Below, one piece after another: positions 9,372 to 17,845 of a stretch of DNA of 37,971 nt. The translations under genes were made by a program, and so were the position numbers. A model generated the notes under the pieces. The model did no database searches. It was not told the origin of the DNA and was given only the letters and a program-made list of their open reading frames with translations. Location: the IMG/VR virus record IMGVR_UViG_3300017764_000020, positions 1 to 37,971 of that record; one strand, 5' to 3'. The DNA comes from a virus. How positions within the stretch are numbered: position 1 is the stretch's first letter; the number at the start of each line of letters is the position of its first letter.

Positions 9372-9752
9372 TTACGAGGTGATTTCAAGCGCGTTAACAA
9401 TTACATCAAGGGAGGAGGCTGTGTCCGATGTCACCACAATCTTATCTCCGGCCGAGGCCGTGCCATTATACTCCAGGATTAATTTCTGCCCCGCCATGAC
9501 TTCTAACGTCGAGCCGGATGGGATCGGGATGTTTTTAGCTAAGTAAACGTCATCAGAAGGAGCCGCTGTCGTACCTGTTGCAGGTCTGTCGATCTGTACA
9601 TTAACGTTTATAGGAGACGAGTGGATGTTTGATAACGCAATACCGATGATAATTGCTGTTTTAGTCGAAGCTCCCCCTAGCTCTACTTCGTAAGCCGTAG
9701 AGGTAGATGTCCCAACTGCTGATTTTGTGTATGCTTTAAATGTATTTGCCAT
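9372..9752 (-). CDS. Small virion structural protein, 126 residues
   Basis: The protein starts MANTFKAYTKSAVGTSTSTA and is predicted by eye to be all beta: alternating hydrophobic strands (TAIIIGIALSNI, INVNVQID, LEVMAGQKLILEYNG) and a C-terminal SLDVIVNALEITS. I recognise this architecture from small conserved structural proteins encoded beside fibre genes in cyanophages. It may be a fibre-associated or baseplate cap protein, but the role is inferred from place and composition. It starts 9 bases after the stop of the 81-residue gene and ends 11 bases before the S74 fibre, so it belongs to the fibre operon. Confidence 0.7.
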   Translation of the reverse strand: MANTFKAYTKSAVGTSTSTAYEVELGGASTKTAIIIGIALSNIHSSPINVNVQIDRPATGTTAAPSDDVYLAKNIPIPSGSTLEVMAGQKLILEYNGTASAGDKIVVTSDTASSLDVIVNALEITS

Positions 9753-9761
9753 GGCAATGCG

Positions 9762-10007
9762 TTATCCTAATGCTATTGCCAAAGCGATAATGTCGTCGAT
9801 TGTGGATCTAGAATCGGCAAGTGTTTTCACTTCGTTTATTGCCGCTACTGCGTTTGTTTTGTTTGTTGTAGTCAGACTAGTTAAGTTACCTACATCAACC
9901 AACTGGCCGACGTTTGTAACAACTTCTCTAGTAGGTGTCCCGCTACTATCTACCCCCGTACCTGCAGTTAGGCCATGCCTAACATGAAAATGCTTATTTG
10001 TCGCCAT
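9762..10007 (-). CDS. Small structural protein, 81 residues
   Basis: It starts MATNKHFHVRHGLTAGTGVD and ends in a helical region (TTTNKTNAVAAINEVKTLAD, then DDIIALAIALG). The HGLTAG start and the NKTNAVAAINEV segment resemble N-terminal anchoring parts of cyanophage fibre proteins, so this may be a short fibre adaptor or a detached anchor. The ATG is preceded by CCT, with a possible ribosome-binding sequence (AGGGGA) about 15 bases upstream. It is the first gene after a GTTTAAAG octamer. No enzyme motif is visible. Confidence 0.65.
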   Translation of the reverse strand: MATNKHFHVRHGLTAGTGVDSSGTPTREVVTNVGQLVDVGNLTSLTTTNKTNAVAAINEVKTLADSRSTIDDIIALAIALG

Positions 10008-10050
10008 AGGTTCACTTTCCCCTGTGCCAAGTTGTAATGTCTATTTAAGA

Positions 10051-10058
10051 CTTTAAAC
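10051..10058 (-). promoter_or_regulatory. GTTTAAAG octamer upstream of the 81-residue gene
   Basis: The octamer lies in the 61-base gap after the 678-residue gene, 43 bases before the ATG at 10007. It is followed after 7 bases by TAGACATTA. It probably starts the transcript for the two small proteins and the S74 fibre. Confidence 0.6.
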
Positions 10059-10068
10059 AGTAAATGGC

Positions 10069-12105
10069 CTAAGAGAGGACTGCTGTTCTAACAACTTTTA
10101 TAGTTATTTCTTTAGGAAATGCTTCGTACCTACTAAAATAAATTTCTACATTTGATCCGACTACTTCTGCAGAAAAATCTCCCATTCTTTCGCCCGGAGA
10201 AGATGCTGTGCCATAGTCAATTATATCAACATTTGTTCCGTCGTGAATAGCCAAAAGCTCTGTTATTTGATAATTAGACGTAAATCCAAATCCTTCGTGA
10301 GAAACTTGTACAAAGAATTTTGCAGATCTATAAGTCGTAGAGAAAGTATCAACAACAGTGAAAGTGGTGGGGAACGTATTTTCAGCCTGGGTCGTTGTGC
10401 TAACGTTGGACTGAATTTTGCTTTCAGAATCTTCGTCCCATAAAAACTCGTAGGCACCAAATTTTATTTCGTCGGATAACCTGATCTCAAGTTCTCCGTC
10501 ATCAGCTATGTATCTATTAAAATTATTAGTATTTAGCCTATGGGCCACAGCGTTATCGCCTGTCACTCCGGCCCAGATATATCCTTCTTGTAATAAGGCC
10601 TCTTTGTTAATGTCTGGATGGTTTACAAATATGTGGCCGTTTGTTCCATCTTCTTTGAATAAAATGCCAATGGGCTGACGAATCCCGTCTGAGGCTTGAA
10701 TTGGCGCAAAAGTAAGCCCACCGTTGTTTTTTACAAATAGCACCCGGCCGGAATCGTCTGCACCCGTAAATTCCCCGTCGATTCCAGAAGTATCGGTTTC
10801 TGAGAGTTCTCCGAATACTGTTGCTACCCCGTACCCCCCTGCTAAAATCTCTGCGTTAGTTATTCCAATAGCATTCATTTTAGAAGAAGTACTCGCCTCT
10901 GCAACCCCAACAATCGCCATTTTCTTTATTGGATCAAATCCCATAAAGTACACAGGAGTAAGAGCGGGGATTGTGCCGCCGCTGCCGTTCTTTATATTAG
11001 TAGTAACAGAAGATGATCCTACTTCTGAAATTTTATTATCTGCTCGGCTATATACTCTTACATTTCCATTTAAGGTATTTCTATAGATGTCCCATCTATT
11101 TTCTTCTATTTGAGAAGTATCAGGTATATCCTCTAGGCCCTTTACAATAAAACTACCTGACTGAGTTATATTAAAATTTTGATCTAAAATTAGCTTAGGA
11201 GAGTACTTTATTCTAACATTTCCAGTGGAAAGAACGTTACTTGTCCCGTTGTATAATTTGAATGTATTTAGAGACGCCTCTGCAATAACGTAATTACCCT
11301 GAGGTACGCCTCCCAAAGTAACACCGTCGTTAAGGTATTGCTCAACAAAAATTTCTTCTCCGTTAAAAAGACCATGGTCATTATATGTAAAAACGGATTC
11401 AGATGACCCTGCTACAGCATCTGTTTGAAAAGAGTAGGAAGTATCTGAATTTATAGCAATGTTGTCTGCAGTTATGTCTATATCAGATGAATCTATTACA
11501 AAGTTATTAGCATTAAGCAAAACACCAGTTGCAAAGTTATGACCGTCATTGATAACAAGAGTATTTGCTTTTGTGCTATCTGTCTCGTCTTCACTCGGAA
11601 TACTCGTAGCGTATCCTCTAAGCGCCGACTTATTGTTAATTTTTAATTGGTTTCTGTCCGTGTGAATGTAGTCAGACCCGTCAGTTGCGTCTTTGAACTG
11701 GTCTAAGTATTTTTCAACAAGAGCATACTTAAACTCTCCTATCTCAACCCATCCGCCACTCCCAGAGTTTATGTATTTATTCCATACGTGAAGTAACGCG
11801 TCTTCAGCCTGAGTGCTGGAGGAATTTGGTGGATCAACCCTTTCTACCCAGAGTTCGCCATGAGATAAGTCTTGATACCCTCCTACTGATAGCGTAGGGT
11901 CTGGCGCTGTATCAGAATAAAATATCCCACCAACTTTTCTTATCTTATTCTCATTATCTTTTAAGTATAAAGACGTGTCATCTTTATCATAATTTATAGC
12001 AATCTCTCCAAGTTGAATATCTATATTCCTTGGCCTTTTTGCAAATACCTGCGATCTACGATGCAGTATAATATCTCTGGGTGATGAAGGCGGTGAGCTG
12101 GGCAT
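10069..12105 (-). CDS. Fibre or baseplate-type structural protein, 678 residues
   Basis: The N-terminal part (IILHRRSQVFAKRPRNIDIQ, then LGEIAINYDKDDTSLYLKDN) matches a module found at the start of many cyanophage fibre and baseplate proteins (LxLGELAINYxxxxLYxKD). The middle carries a FTYNDHGLFNGEEIFVEQYL segment (about 235-255) and an NIKNGSGGTIPALTPVYFMG segment (about 370-390) of a kind seen in fibre shafts. The C-terminus (about 590-678) has the AKFFVQVSHEGFGFTSNYQI / ELLAIHDG / DIIDYGTASSPGERMGDFSA pattern, a beta-sandwich end domain common in cyanophage structural proteins. It starts one base after the stop of the 390-residue gene and is therefore cotranscribed. Exact position in the virion is unknown. 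Confidence 0.75.
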   Translation of the reverse strand: MPSSPPSSPRDIILHRRSQVFAKRPRNIDIQLGEIAINYDKDDTSLYLKDNENKIRKVGGIFYSDTAPDPTLSVGGYQDLSHGELWVERVDPPNSSSTQAEDALLHVWNKYINSGSGGWVEIGEFKYALVEKYLDQFKDATDGSDYIHTDRNQLKINNKSALRGYATSIPSEDETDSTKANTLVINDGHNFATGVLLNANNFVIDSSDIDITADNIAINSDTSYSFQTDAVAGSSESVFTYNDHGLFNGEEIFVEQYLNDGVTLGGVPQGNYVIAEASLNTFKLYNGTSNVLSTGNVRIKYSPKLILDQNFNITQSGSFIVKGLEDIPDTSQIEENRWDIYRNTLNGNVRVYSRADNKISEVGSSSVTTNIKNGSGGTIPALTPVYFMGFDPIKKMAIVGVAEASTSSKMNAIGITNAEILAGGYGVATVFGELSETDTSGIDGEFTGADDSGRVLFVKNNGGLTFAPIQASDGIRQPIGILFKEDGTNGHIFVNHPDINKEALLQEGYIWAGVTGDNAVAHRLNTNNFNRYIADDGELEIRLSDEIKFGAYEFLWDEDSESKIQSNVSTTTQAENTFPTTFTVVDTFSTTYRSAKFFVQVSHEGFGFTSNYQITELLAIHDGTNVDIIDYGTASSPGERMGDFSAEVVGSNVEIYFSRYEAFPKEITIKVVRTAVLS

Positions 12106-12106
12106 T

Positions 12107-13279
12107 TTAGTACTCTAGGGCGTCAATAAGATAGTTTTCATCCGAGTCTGTTAAAACATCGTCGATGGTTGTTGTAATAAATCTTTCCATATATGTTTTA
12201 TTAACCGCGTCTAATTCATTTATTGGCTCTGCAAGGTTTTCAATTCTTCTCTCATTTATGCTTAGTGCAGCAGCGTCACTATTTACGTTCTCTCCTATAC
12301 TCACATAGTTTGAAACTATAAACTTTCCATCTGCATAGATAGAAGCTAAGTGGTCTGTTGAATTGTTTTCCCAGCGTTGAACTTGAGTAGTATCCAGATT
12401 ATTACTTGACTGTACTATTAAACTAACAGGTAGAGCCCCATTTATTGGGGTTATTGTTATGTCACTTATAGAAGCAGGACCTTTTGAAAGATAAGAATCC
12501 CCCAATGATGCAGAATCTACTAGGCTATCTATTTCTGTTTTTGTGTAAAGCTGCGTTTTAAGGTAGTAGTTAGTTGCAACATACGAAGTAACACTCGAAA
12601 AACTCGAGCTTACTTCAGAGTCGACGTACGTAGATAAAGCATAAGTGGATATATTTAACCCACTAATTTTATCATCAACTTCTGTTTTTGCGTAAGTTTC
12701 AAGTTTGCTATATACGCTGGAGATATCAGCCTTTGCGTCAAGATACTTATCTAGTTCTCTTCTTGTATAGAAGTCTTTTGAATTTACTGTCTCTCCTCTG
12801 GGATCAGTACTCCTAAATACGTTAGGATTAGAAGCCACATTTTGAGAAGCAACAACTTGTTGCTTAGGAGAGGGCAACGTTCCTACACCAGACCCACAGC
12901 CACCACCACTTGGAGAAGAGTTAACTCTCTGAAAAGGTGAAGGTAGAGTTCCTCCGTTAGATTCGCCGCTTGTCCCGGCACCAAATACGTTAGTGTCAGG
13001 TTTGCTATATACGCCGGAGATATTGGCCTTTGTGTCAAGATACTTATCTAGTCCTCTTCTTGTATAGAAGCCTTTTGAATTTACTGTCTCTCCTCTGGGA
13101 TTAGTATTCCTAAATACATTAGGATTAGAAGCCACATTCAGAGAAGCAACAACTTGTTGCCTAGGAGAGGGCATTGCTCCTACACCGCCACTTGGAGAAG
13201 AGTTAACTCGCTGAGAAGGTGAAGGTAGAGTTCCTCTGTTAAATCCGCCGCTTGCCCCGGCACCAAGTACGTTTGCCAT
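12107..13279 (-). CDS. Unknown virion-type protein with an internal tandem duplication, 390 residues
   Basis: The N-terminal half consists of two copies of a 94-99-residue unit (residues 3-96 and 97-195), each with Gly/Ser/Pro-rich LPSPxQRVNSSPSGG and PSPxQQVVAS segments, a conserved NVASNPNVFR / PRGETVNSK part and a helical RRxLDKYLDxKA part. Then come trimeric coiled-coil-like YxKTEVDDKI and YTKTEIDSLV heptads, typical of fibres, and a beta-rich segment. The C-terminus ends in TTIDDVLTDSDENYLIDALE, resembling the VLTDDEIDNL end of the upstream neighbour. A GTTTAAAG octamer lies only 6 bases before the ATG, and no clear Shine-Dalgarno sequence is present. I do not recognise a family; a fibre or connector role is inferred. 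Confidence 0.6.
   Translation of the reverse strand: MANVLGAGASGGFNRGTLPSPSQRVNSSPSGGVGAMPSPRQQVVASLNVASNPNVFRNTNPRGETVNSKGFYTRRGLDKYLDTKANISGVYSKPDTNVFGAGTSGESNGGTLPSPFQRVNSSPSGGGCGSGVGTLPSPKQQVVASQNVASNPNVFRSTDPRGETVNSKDFYTRRELDKYLDAKADISSVYSKLETYAKTEVDDKISGLNISTYALSTYVDSEVSSSFSSVTSYVATNYYLKTQLYTKTEIDSLVDSASLGDSYLSKGPASISDITITPINGALPVSLIVQSSNNLDTTQVQRWENNSTDHLASIYADGKFIVSNYVSIGENVNSDAAALSINERRIENLAEPINELDAVNKTYMERFITTTIDDVLTDSDENYLIDALEY
12695..13273 (-). repeat. In-frame tandem duplication of about 280 bases
   Basis: Copy one (about 12992-13273) and copy two (about 12695-12991) are highly similar along their length at DNA level, with a short insertion coding for GCGSG-like residues in copy two. 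Each copy itself contains two related PSPxQxV segments. High DNA identity implies a recent duplication or ongoing gene conversion. Confidence 0.85.
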
Positions 13280-13285
13280 AGTCTA

Positions 13286-13293
13286 CTTTAAAC
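13286..13293 (-). promoter_or_regulatory. GTTTAAAG octamer directly before the 390-residue gene
   Basis: The octamer starts right after the TAA stop of the 341-residue gene and leaves only GTTTAAAG-TAGACT-ATG. With 6 bases to the ATG, a transcript starting downstream of the octamer would be almost leaderless. It is either such a case or a sequence acting in another way. Confidence 0.45.
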
Positions 13294-14319
13294 TTAGAGG
13301 TTATCAATTTCGTCATCTGTTAACACAGTTCTAGGTCTTAACGTCGCGGCATCATTTAATGTTTCGTAGCTATTGCACAATTTGTTTCCTTTCAAATCAT
13401 AAAATGGTATGGGCTGCTCTACGTAGTGTCCTTCTGATCCTATTTGTACAAGCTGATAATTAGGAAGATCTCGTTGGCGTTGGGGCCCTAAACATTTATT
13501 TTTACCAGAGTTTACACAATATAGCTTATCCCAGTATAAATGTTCTACTCCGTTTTCATCTTTTACCGGGTCAAAATAAGGAAACTTAGCGTGAGCATTT
13601 GTATAATAATCACCTGTTGGTATTTTTTTAATATTTATCCAGAGACAAAAAGCGTCACTACATTCTGATTCTATCAGAACAAACTCGCCAGGGACATAGT
13701 AGTATTCTCTTTTTTCTTTATAATTATTCCAGCTGTCATCAGAAGGATCAAAGAGATCTTTTTTCCAGCCAGCACTCGCCTCTCCCCACTCTTTTAAGTA
13801 TAGCTTTAAAAAGTAAGGGTCGTATCTCTCAACTAGCTCCTCAACTGTAGGCAATTGAACTGGTTCTGAGACTTCTATACTACAGATTTTTGTCCACTTT
13901 GTTCTATCTAGCGGAGGAGATAAGGCAAGGATATCTTCGTTTGCTTCGTATAGAGATATAATATATCCGTCGTCTTCTATATATAAAACTCTGTCCCCGA
14001 TAGAATACGCTACAACTCCTCTATATCTAGAGATGCTCCACTTATCAATTGTTTCAGAAAAATTTAAGTTGGTAGTACTTTCTTTTATTTCCCAAGGAAA
14101 GTACACATCGCCCCAAGATCTATAAATGCCTTTTTGAAACTCATAAAACTCATAAGTGTCTATAAGCTCTTCTAGGCTAATCCCGCAGCTATTAGTCTCG
14201 CGCGCGCAGGACCTATCAACCAGGTCACCCTCAGCACTTACCGCTTCTACAGCTGCCTTCTGCTCTTCTGTTAGCTCCGAAGAAGCACAGCCCTTAAAAA
14301 ATAAGTTGGAGGTTGACAT
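13294..14319 (-). CDS. Unknown cysteine-rich virion-type protein, 341 residues
   Basis: The protein begins MSTSNLFFKGC, has nine cysteines and is rich in aromatic residues. Two segments (about 105-145, YSIGDRVLYIEDDGYIISLY then DRTKWTKI; and about 208-235, YYYVPGEFVLIESECSDAFC then LWINIKKI) follow the pattern GDxVxY...Y.A...W..I of small chitin/cellulose-binding-like modules found in tail-associated proteins. That resemblance is inference. It has one of the clearest ribosome-binding sequences in the window (AGGAG, with GAGG closer to the ATG). It follows the tail-tube gene by 22 bases and precedes the duplicated 390-residue protein, so a tail or baseplate accessory role is plausible. Confidence 0.55.
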   Translation of the reverse strand: MSTSNLFFKGCASSELTEEQKAAVEAVSAEGDLVDRSCARETNSCGISLEELIDTYEFYEFQKGIYRSWGDVYFPWEIKESTTNLNFSETIDKWSISRYRGVVAYSIGDRVLYIEDDGYIISLYEANEDILALSPPLDRTKWTKICSIEVSEPVQLPTVEELVERYDPYFLKLYLKEWGEASAGWKKDLFDPSDDSWNNYKEKREYYYVPGEFVLIESECSDAFCLWINIKKIPTGDYYTNAHAKFPYFDPVKDENGVEHLYWDKLYCVNSGKNKCLGPQRQRDLPNYQLVQIGSEGHYVEQPIPFYDLKGNKLCNSYETLNDAATLRPRTVLTDDEIDNL

Positions 14320-14341
14320 ACCTCAACTCTCCTATAATAGA

Positions 14342-14770
14342 TTAGTTATATGTGAATGTATCCATTACAAACGTGAGCTCTAGTGTAGATACGTTTGTAG
14401 AGGCTCTATCGGCCTGGCCAAAATTTAACGAGGTGATCTGAGCGTCTGGGATAGTGATGGTTCTGTTTCCTACAGGACTAGGATCTTCGCCACAACTCAC
14501 AGGAGTAACTGTAAGAGTGATGTAAGAGCAGTCATAGGTTTTCCAAAAGTCAACAATGTCGGCGTGCTTTTCAGGGTCAAAAGGAACAGAGACAGTAACT
14601 TCTGCAAGGGTGCGAGGACCCTTGAGCTGGAAGATACGACCTCTTACACCGTCAGCATACTGAGTAGTTCCTGAGGTGTCTCTGATACCAGAAAAAGTTG
14701 TAAAATAGTGCTGGAAAGGGGAGGCCTGGATCCAGTACTGTGCTTGTGTGATAGGCTTATATGCTAACAT
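14342..14770 (-). CDS. Tail tube-like protein, 142 residues
   Basis: This compact protein (MLAYKPITQAQYWIQASPF...) has alternating beta strands and an internal helix with the pattern TVSVPFDPEKHADIVDFWKT, then SYITLTVTPV, and a final LELTFVMDTFTY. This fits the gp19/gpM type of tube subunit, in which a two-sheet beta sandwich polymerises into the inner tube of a contractile tail. A tail sheath gene is present at 26571, so a tube is expected. Placement immediately after the portal gene and on the other strand from the sheath is unusual. A GTTTAAAA variant of the recurring octamer lies 35 bases before the ATG. No Shine-Dalgarno sequence is obvious (context TACTATG). Baseplate tube-end protein is the main alternative. 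Confidence 0.6.
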   Translation of the reverse strand: MLAYKPITQAQYWIQASPFQHYFTTFSGIRDTSGTTQYADGVRGRIFQLKGPRTLAEVTVSVPFDPEKHADIVDFWKTYDCSYITLTVTPVSCGEDPSPVGNRTITIPDAQITSLNFGQADRASTNVSTLELTFVMDTFTYN

Positions 14771-14805
14771 AGTACGTTATGTATAATGCAATATTTCTAA
14801 TAGTA

Positions 14806-14813
14806 TTTTAAAC
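14806..14813 (-). promoter_or_regulatory. Variant octamer GTTTAAAA before the tail-tube-like gene
   Basis: This site differs from the recurring octamer in its last base only. It is followed by TTAGAAATATTG, which matches 11 of 12 bases in the block after the octamer at 3117. It is placed 35 bases before the ATG at 14770 and just after the portal stop. Confidence 0.55.
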
Positions 14814-14821
14814 TACATGCG

Positions 14822-16693
14822 CTATTGGAAATAAGGATCAAACCATCTCCAATATCCTTTGGCCTCTGTATCGATGGTAACTGTCTCGCGGTGGACAATA
14901 TATCTATTTAGTCTAAAAACTGCGTGATACAGAGCAATAAGGCTTTCAGAGTCTTGCTCTGAGAGGCCATCTTGATGGACTAAGCCTTTAAATCTTTGTA
15001 AATCTGTTTCTAGTCTTGCTTTTACTTCAAATGTTTCAATTGGTATTTTGCGAAGGCCTCTAATTTCTTCAAAGAATCTTTCTACAACAAAAATGATCTC
15101 TCCAGGAGAAGTAAACTCATCTATGCTAAGCTTAGAGATGGACATTTCGTTTCCGGTAGAATCAGAAACAATTCGTTGGAATCCAACGTCGTCAAGGTTA
15201 CCTTTGAAATTAGCAGATATTTCTTGAGATATCTTCTGTTTTTCAGAAGGTTCTTCAAAGTCAAATAGCTTCATAAGATCAGCTCCAAACTCCATGTCTT
15301 CAGCCATCGGAGCTTCTTCAGCATCTCCTTCTTCTTCTACAGGTGGCATCATCCCGCCCATCATCCCACCATCAGGCATTTCTTGCTTAGTTAGAGAAGG
15401 AATGTTAAGCTTGTCTCTAAGCCAGTCTATATCTTCTACTTGATAGCCTATGGCCCCAAGCTGTGAAAGAACCTGAACCATACGAACAGGATCTTCGCGC
15501 TGCTTAAGATCTTCAAAGTTACGGACTAATCTAGGAGGGTTTTTACCGGGATAGTTAAGCTCTACTATCCATCGGACCAAAGTGGAGTTAATTGTTTCGT
15601 CAAGCTCTTCAGAAAAAGCCTTTGCTTTACGCATACGAACAGAGTCGGCAATCTGATCCCGCGCAAACGACCCAACACTTCCCGTCTCCTGGCCAACGGT
15701 AGTTTCGCCGTTAATCACAAAACTAATTTGTTGGTCAATGTACGAGATTAACTGATTATAAAGTTCGGGTCTTCCATTACTTTCTAGCCAGTTAATCTCC
15801 ATTTCGTCCGGTATAACAACAGCAGTTTCCTGCCCAAGACGTTGTAAGGCCGTAAATAAGGAATTAACTTCTTCTTCAGGAGTGCCAAGGCTGAACTTAC
15901 CCACGGCAGTTGGAGTGGTATGCTTATCTGCGTACTGTAACCAAAAATTAAGCAGAGTTCTTCTAAACTCTACAAGCGGATAGAGTTGGCGACCAAGGCC
16001 AGAGCCATGGACATCCATAAAATTGCTATAGGCCCAGTGCCTATGCATTACCATAGACCTAAGAGGAACGCCCATGCCTTCTACTGGAGAAAACATTGTA
16101 ATAAGTCTAGGGCTTACAGTCCCATCCTCATTAAGCCTAAAAAGAAATCTTCGTGGGTCTCTAGATTTTATTTCTGAAGGTACAATGTACTTTCCTTGCC
16201 TCATCCAGCAGATCTCAGCTACTGACATTCCGAGCACTATAGACTCACACATTCCACGGATGAACGTGTCAAATCCAGAGTTTGCAGAAACTAAAGATTC
16301 TTTACCATACGATTGTCGGGTATTACTACCCATTCGATTAATTACTTGACGCACAAACTCTGCGACTTCTTCGTCTTCTGAAGAATCAGAAGCAGGATAA
16401 ACTTCCCAGGGTCTCTGTACAATCTCACCAATGAGCTTTTCCCAAGCGGCAAGGATTTGGCTGTCGTTGAACAGCCTCATGTACTTCTCGATGGCTCTAG
16501 GTCCACCACCACCCTCTTCCAAGAGGATGTCGTCTCTACGAGGTAATATTACTCCGCTGGTAAGGTGCGGGGCACCTGAGTAGGAATAAGGATCCGACTT
16601 GTATCCAGCTAAGTTACCTTGAGAAACTCCCAGGGAAAAATACCTGTCGAAAAACCCAGATTTAATATGTCTTTGAGGATTTTCAGAGCTCAT
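14822..16693 (-). CDS. Portal protein, Mu gp29-like (DUF935 type)
   Basis: This 623-residue protein carries the pattern of the Mu-type portal: LMRLFNDSQ-like segment near residue 70, EIVQRPWEVYPAS, MCESIVLGMSVAEICW, a PRRFLFRLNEDG segment, MVMHRHWAYSNFMDVHGSGL, RRTLLNFWLQYADKHTTPTA, and FVINGETTVGQETGSVGSFA (about 325-345) followed by DSVRMRKAKAFSEELDETIN. Portals form the dodecameric ring at the capsid vertex through which DNA enters and to which the tail attaches. After about residue 440 there is a Met/Gly then acidic linker (GGMMGGMMPPVEEEGDAEEA) and a C-terminal extension of about 150 residues. A GTTTAAAG octamer lies 30 bases before the ATG, inside the last codons of the upstream small gene. 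Confidence 0.85.
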   Translation of the reverse strand: MSSENPQRHIKSGFFDRYFSLGVSQGNLAGYKSDPYSYSGAPHLTSGVILPRRDDILLEEGGGGPRAIEKYMRLFNDSQILAAWEKLIGEIVQRPWEVYPASDSSEDEEVAEFVRQVINRMGSNTRQSYGKESLVSANSGFDTFIRGMCESIVLGMSVAEICWMRQGKYIVPSEIKSRDPRRFLFRLNEDGTVSPRLITMFSPVEGMGVPLRSMVMHRHWAYSNFMDVHGSGLGRQLYPLVEFRRTLLNFWLQYADKHTTPTAVGKFSLGTPEEEVNSLFTALQRLGQETAVVIPDEMEINWLESNGRPELYNQLISYIDQQISFVINGETTVGQETGSVGSFARDQIADSVRMRKAKAFSEELDETINSTLVRWIVELNYPGKNPPRLVRNFEDLKQREDPVRMVQVLSQLGAIGYQVEDIDWLRDKLNIPSLTKQEMPDGGMMGGMMPPVEEEGDAEEAPMAEDMEFGADLMKLFDFEEPSEKQKISQEISANFKGNLDDVGFQRIVSDSTGNEMSISKLSIDEFTSPGEIIFVVERFFEEIRGLRKIPIETFEVKARLETDLQRFKGLVHQDGLSEQDSESLIALYHAVFRLNRYIVHRETVTIDTEAKGYWRWFDPYFQ

Positions 16694-16709
16694 TGGGTAC
16701 TTTTACACA

Positions 16710-16904
16710 TCATTCTTCGCTATCTTTAAACTTACTAGGCTCAACTACCTGGGTTAGATCAATAACAATTGTTTCTAGGTTCATAAGCTGTTCTCTTAGC
16801 TCTTCCCGGGTAATGTTTCCATTTTCCCATTCTTCAATTAGCTCCTCGGCTCCGTCGACTTTAACGTTATGCCCAGTTGTTAAGATGTTAATTCCTTTTT
16901 CCAT
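16710..16904 (-). CDS. Small acidic protein upstream of portal, 64 residues
   Basis: A longer reading from 17003 exists, but the internal ATG at 16904 (MEKGINILTTGHNVKVDGAE) is preferred because it overlaps the stop of the 321-residue gene by only 25 bases and gives an acidic, helical product (AEELIEEWENGNITREELRE). The start context is AACTATG, without a Shine-Dalgarno sequence, so translational coupling to the upstream gene is likely. Its final codons (SKFKD) contain the GTTTAAAG octamer that probably drives the portal gene. The function is unknown. Its position next to the portal suggests a role in head assembly or packaging. Confidence 0.55.
   Translation of the reverse strand: MEKGINILTTGHNVKVDGAEELIEEWENGNITREELREQLMNLETIVIDLTQVVEPSKFKDSEE
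16724..16731 (-). promoter_or_regulatory. GTTTAAAG octamer upstream of portal, inside a coding end
   Basis: The octamer lies 30 bases before the portal ATG at 16693 and overlaps the last codons of the 64-residue gene (SKFKD). It is followed by ATAGCGAAGAATG. Confidence 0.5.
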
Positions 16905-17845
16905 AGTTCTTGTTCTTTGTGGATAGATTGATACAATGACTTGTAAGTTTTTCTCCAAGCTTCGTCGTATTTTCGTACGTACTTGAAGTAGTTTTCCCCC
17001 CAAGAATCTTGGGTGTATAGCTCTTTATACTTTTCTGGAACGGTCAAGGAAAATGTTTTTAGCTCTATTGCTAAAATAGCGCTTATAAAATCTCCTCTCT
17101 TAGCGATCATTTGATCTTTAAGATCTTCTAGGTCTATATTAGGATGATCTTCTGATATTTTTATAAATAAAGGAGACTTTAAAAGATCAGATTTTTTGGT
17201 TATCCTTTCTTTTTTAAAAGTCTCTTCGTAAGCGTTGTCTAAAACTTGCGCCATGAAGGTCGAATTAAACTCAACTTCGTCTCCGTCATTAACTTCTTTC
17301 CAAAACTTTTTAAAAGATTCATAGCATCTAACAATAGTTATATCCGCGTAAGACTGAAGTTTTTGTTTAATCTCTCTTTTTGCTGCCTCTACATAATGCA
17401 TGTCTTTTCCATCTGGCCAAAGAACACTCCGTTGCGCGAGAGAGTTAGACCAGAGAAAGGTTGTTAAAAGCTTTTTGGTCCTAGAGTCGCTAAGATCTTT
17501 TTTAGGCAGGTCGTCTATATCCTTAATAGCTTTTTTCCATTCGTAAAAAATATCTATTGCTTTGTTTTCTGATGCTTGCCACACCGGGGTTTTTGAAAGC
17601 TTTCCGATATGCGTCTCGTCGAGTTCTCCGTACCCAGTTAGTTCGTTAATAAGCACGTCGTCTTCAGAGAGATTTTGAGTGGTTATTATTTTAGGTCTTG
17701 AGGTACTTTTGATATGTGCATTAAACTCAACAACCCACTTGTCGTGAATAAGTTGTTGTTCTAGCTTCCATTTATCATGCGCTAAAATTTTATCCAATGC
17801 AGACTCTTCAATATTACACAGCGCTAGAATCTCCTGGGTTTGCAT
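16880..17845 (-). CDS. Unknown protein, 321 residues
   Basis: I do not recognise a family. The protein is charged, probably all-helical, and rich in Lys, Glu, Asp and Trp. It contains a doubled HDKW segment near the N-terminus (ILAHDKWKLEQQLIHDKWVV, residues about 19-38), and Trp/Tyr/Lys-rich helices at the C-terminus (EAWRKTYKSLYQSIHKEQEL). It overlaps the 155-residue gene by 32 bases and the 64-residue gene by 25 bases, so the three form a tightly packed operon leading into the portal. A head-assembly or packaging accessory role is inferred from position only. No signal peptide or membrane segment is visible. Confidence 0.6.
   Translation of the reverse strand: MQTQEILALCNIEESALDKILAHDKWKLEQQLIHDKWVVEFNAHIKSTSRPKIITTQNLSEDDVLINELTGYGELDETHIGKLSKTPVWQASENKAIDIFYEWKKAIKDIDDLPKKDLSDSRTKKLLTTFLWSNSLAQRSVLWPDGKDMHYVEAAKREIKQKLQSYADITIVRCYESFKKFWKEVNDGDEVEFNSTFMAQVLDNAYEETFKKERITKKSDLLKSPLFIKISEDHPNIDLEDLKDQMIAKRGDFISAILAIELKTFSLTVPEKYKELYTQDSWGENYFKYVRKYDEAWRKTYKSLYQSIHKEQELWKKELTS

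Noticed and set aside
2437-9546. Many plus-strand open frames opposite the fibre genes (for example 2437-2760, 4672-5067, 6206-6793)
   Set aside because: They mirror the repeat structure of the minus-strand fibres, have no ribosome-binding sites and show proline/valine-rich composition typical of antisense frames.
16710-17003. 97-residue reading of the small gene before the portal
   Set aside because: The first 33 residues lie inside the upstream coding region; the ATG at 16904 gives a short coupling overlap and a more typical acidic product.
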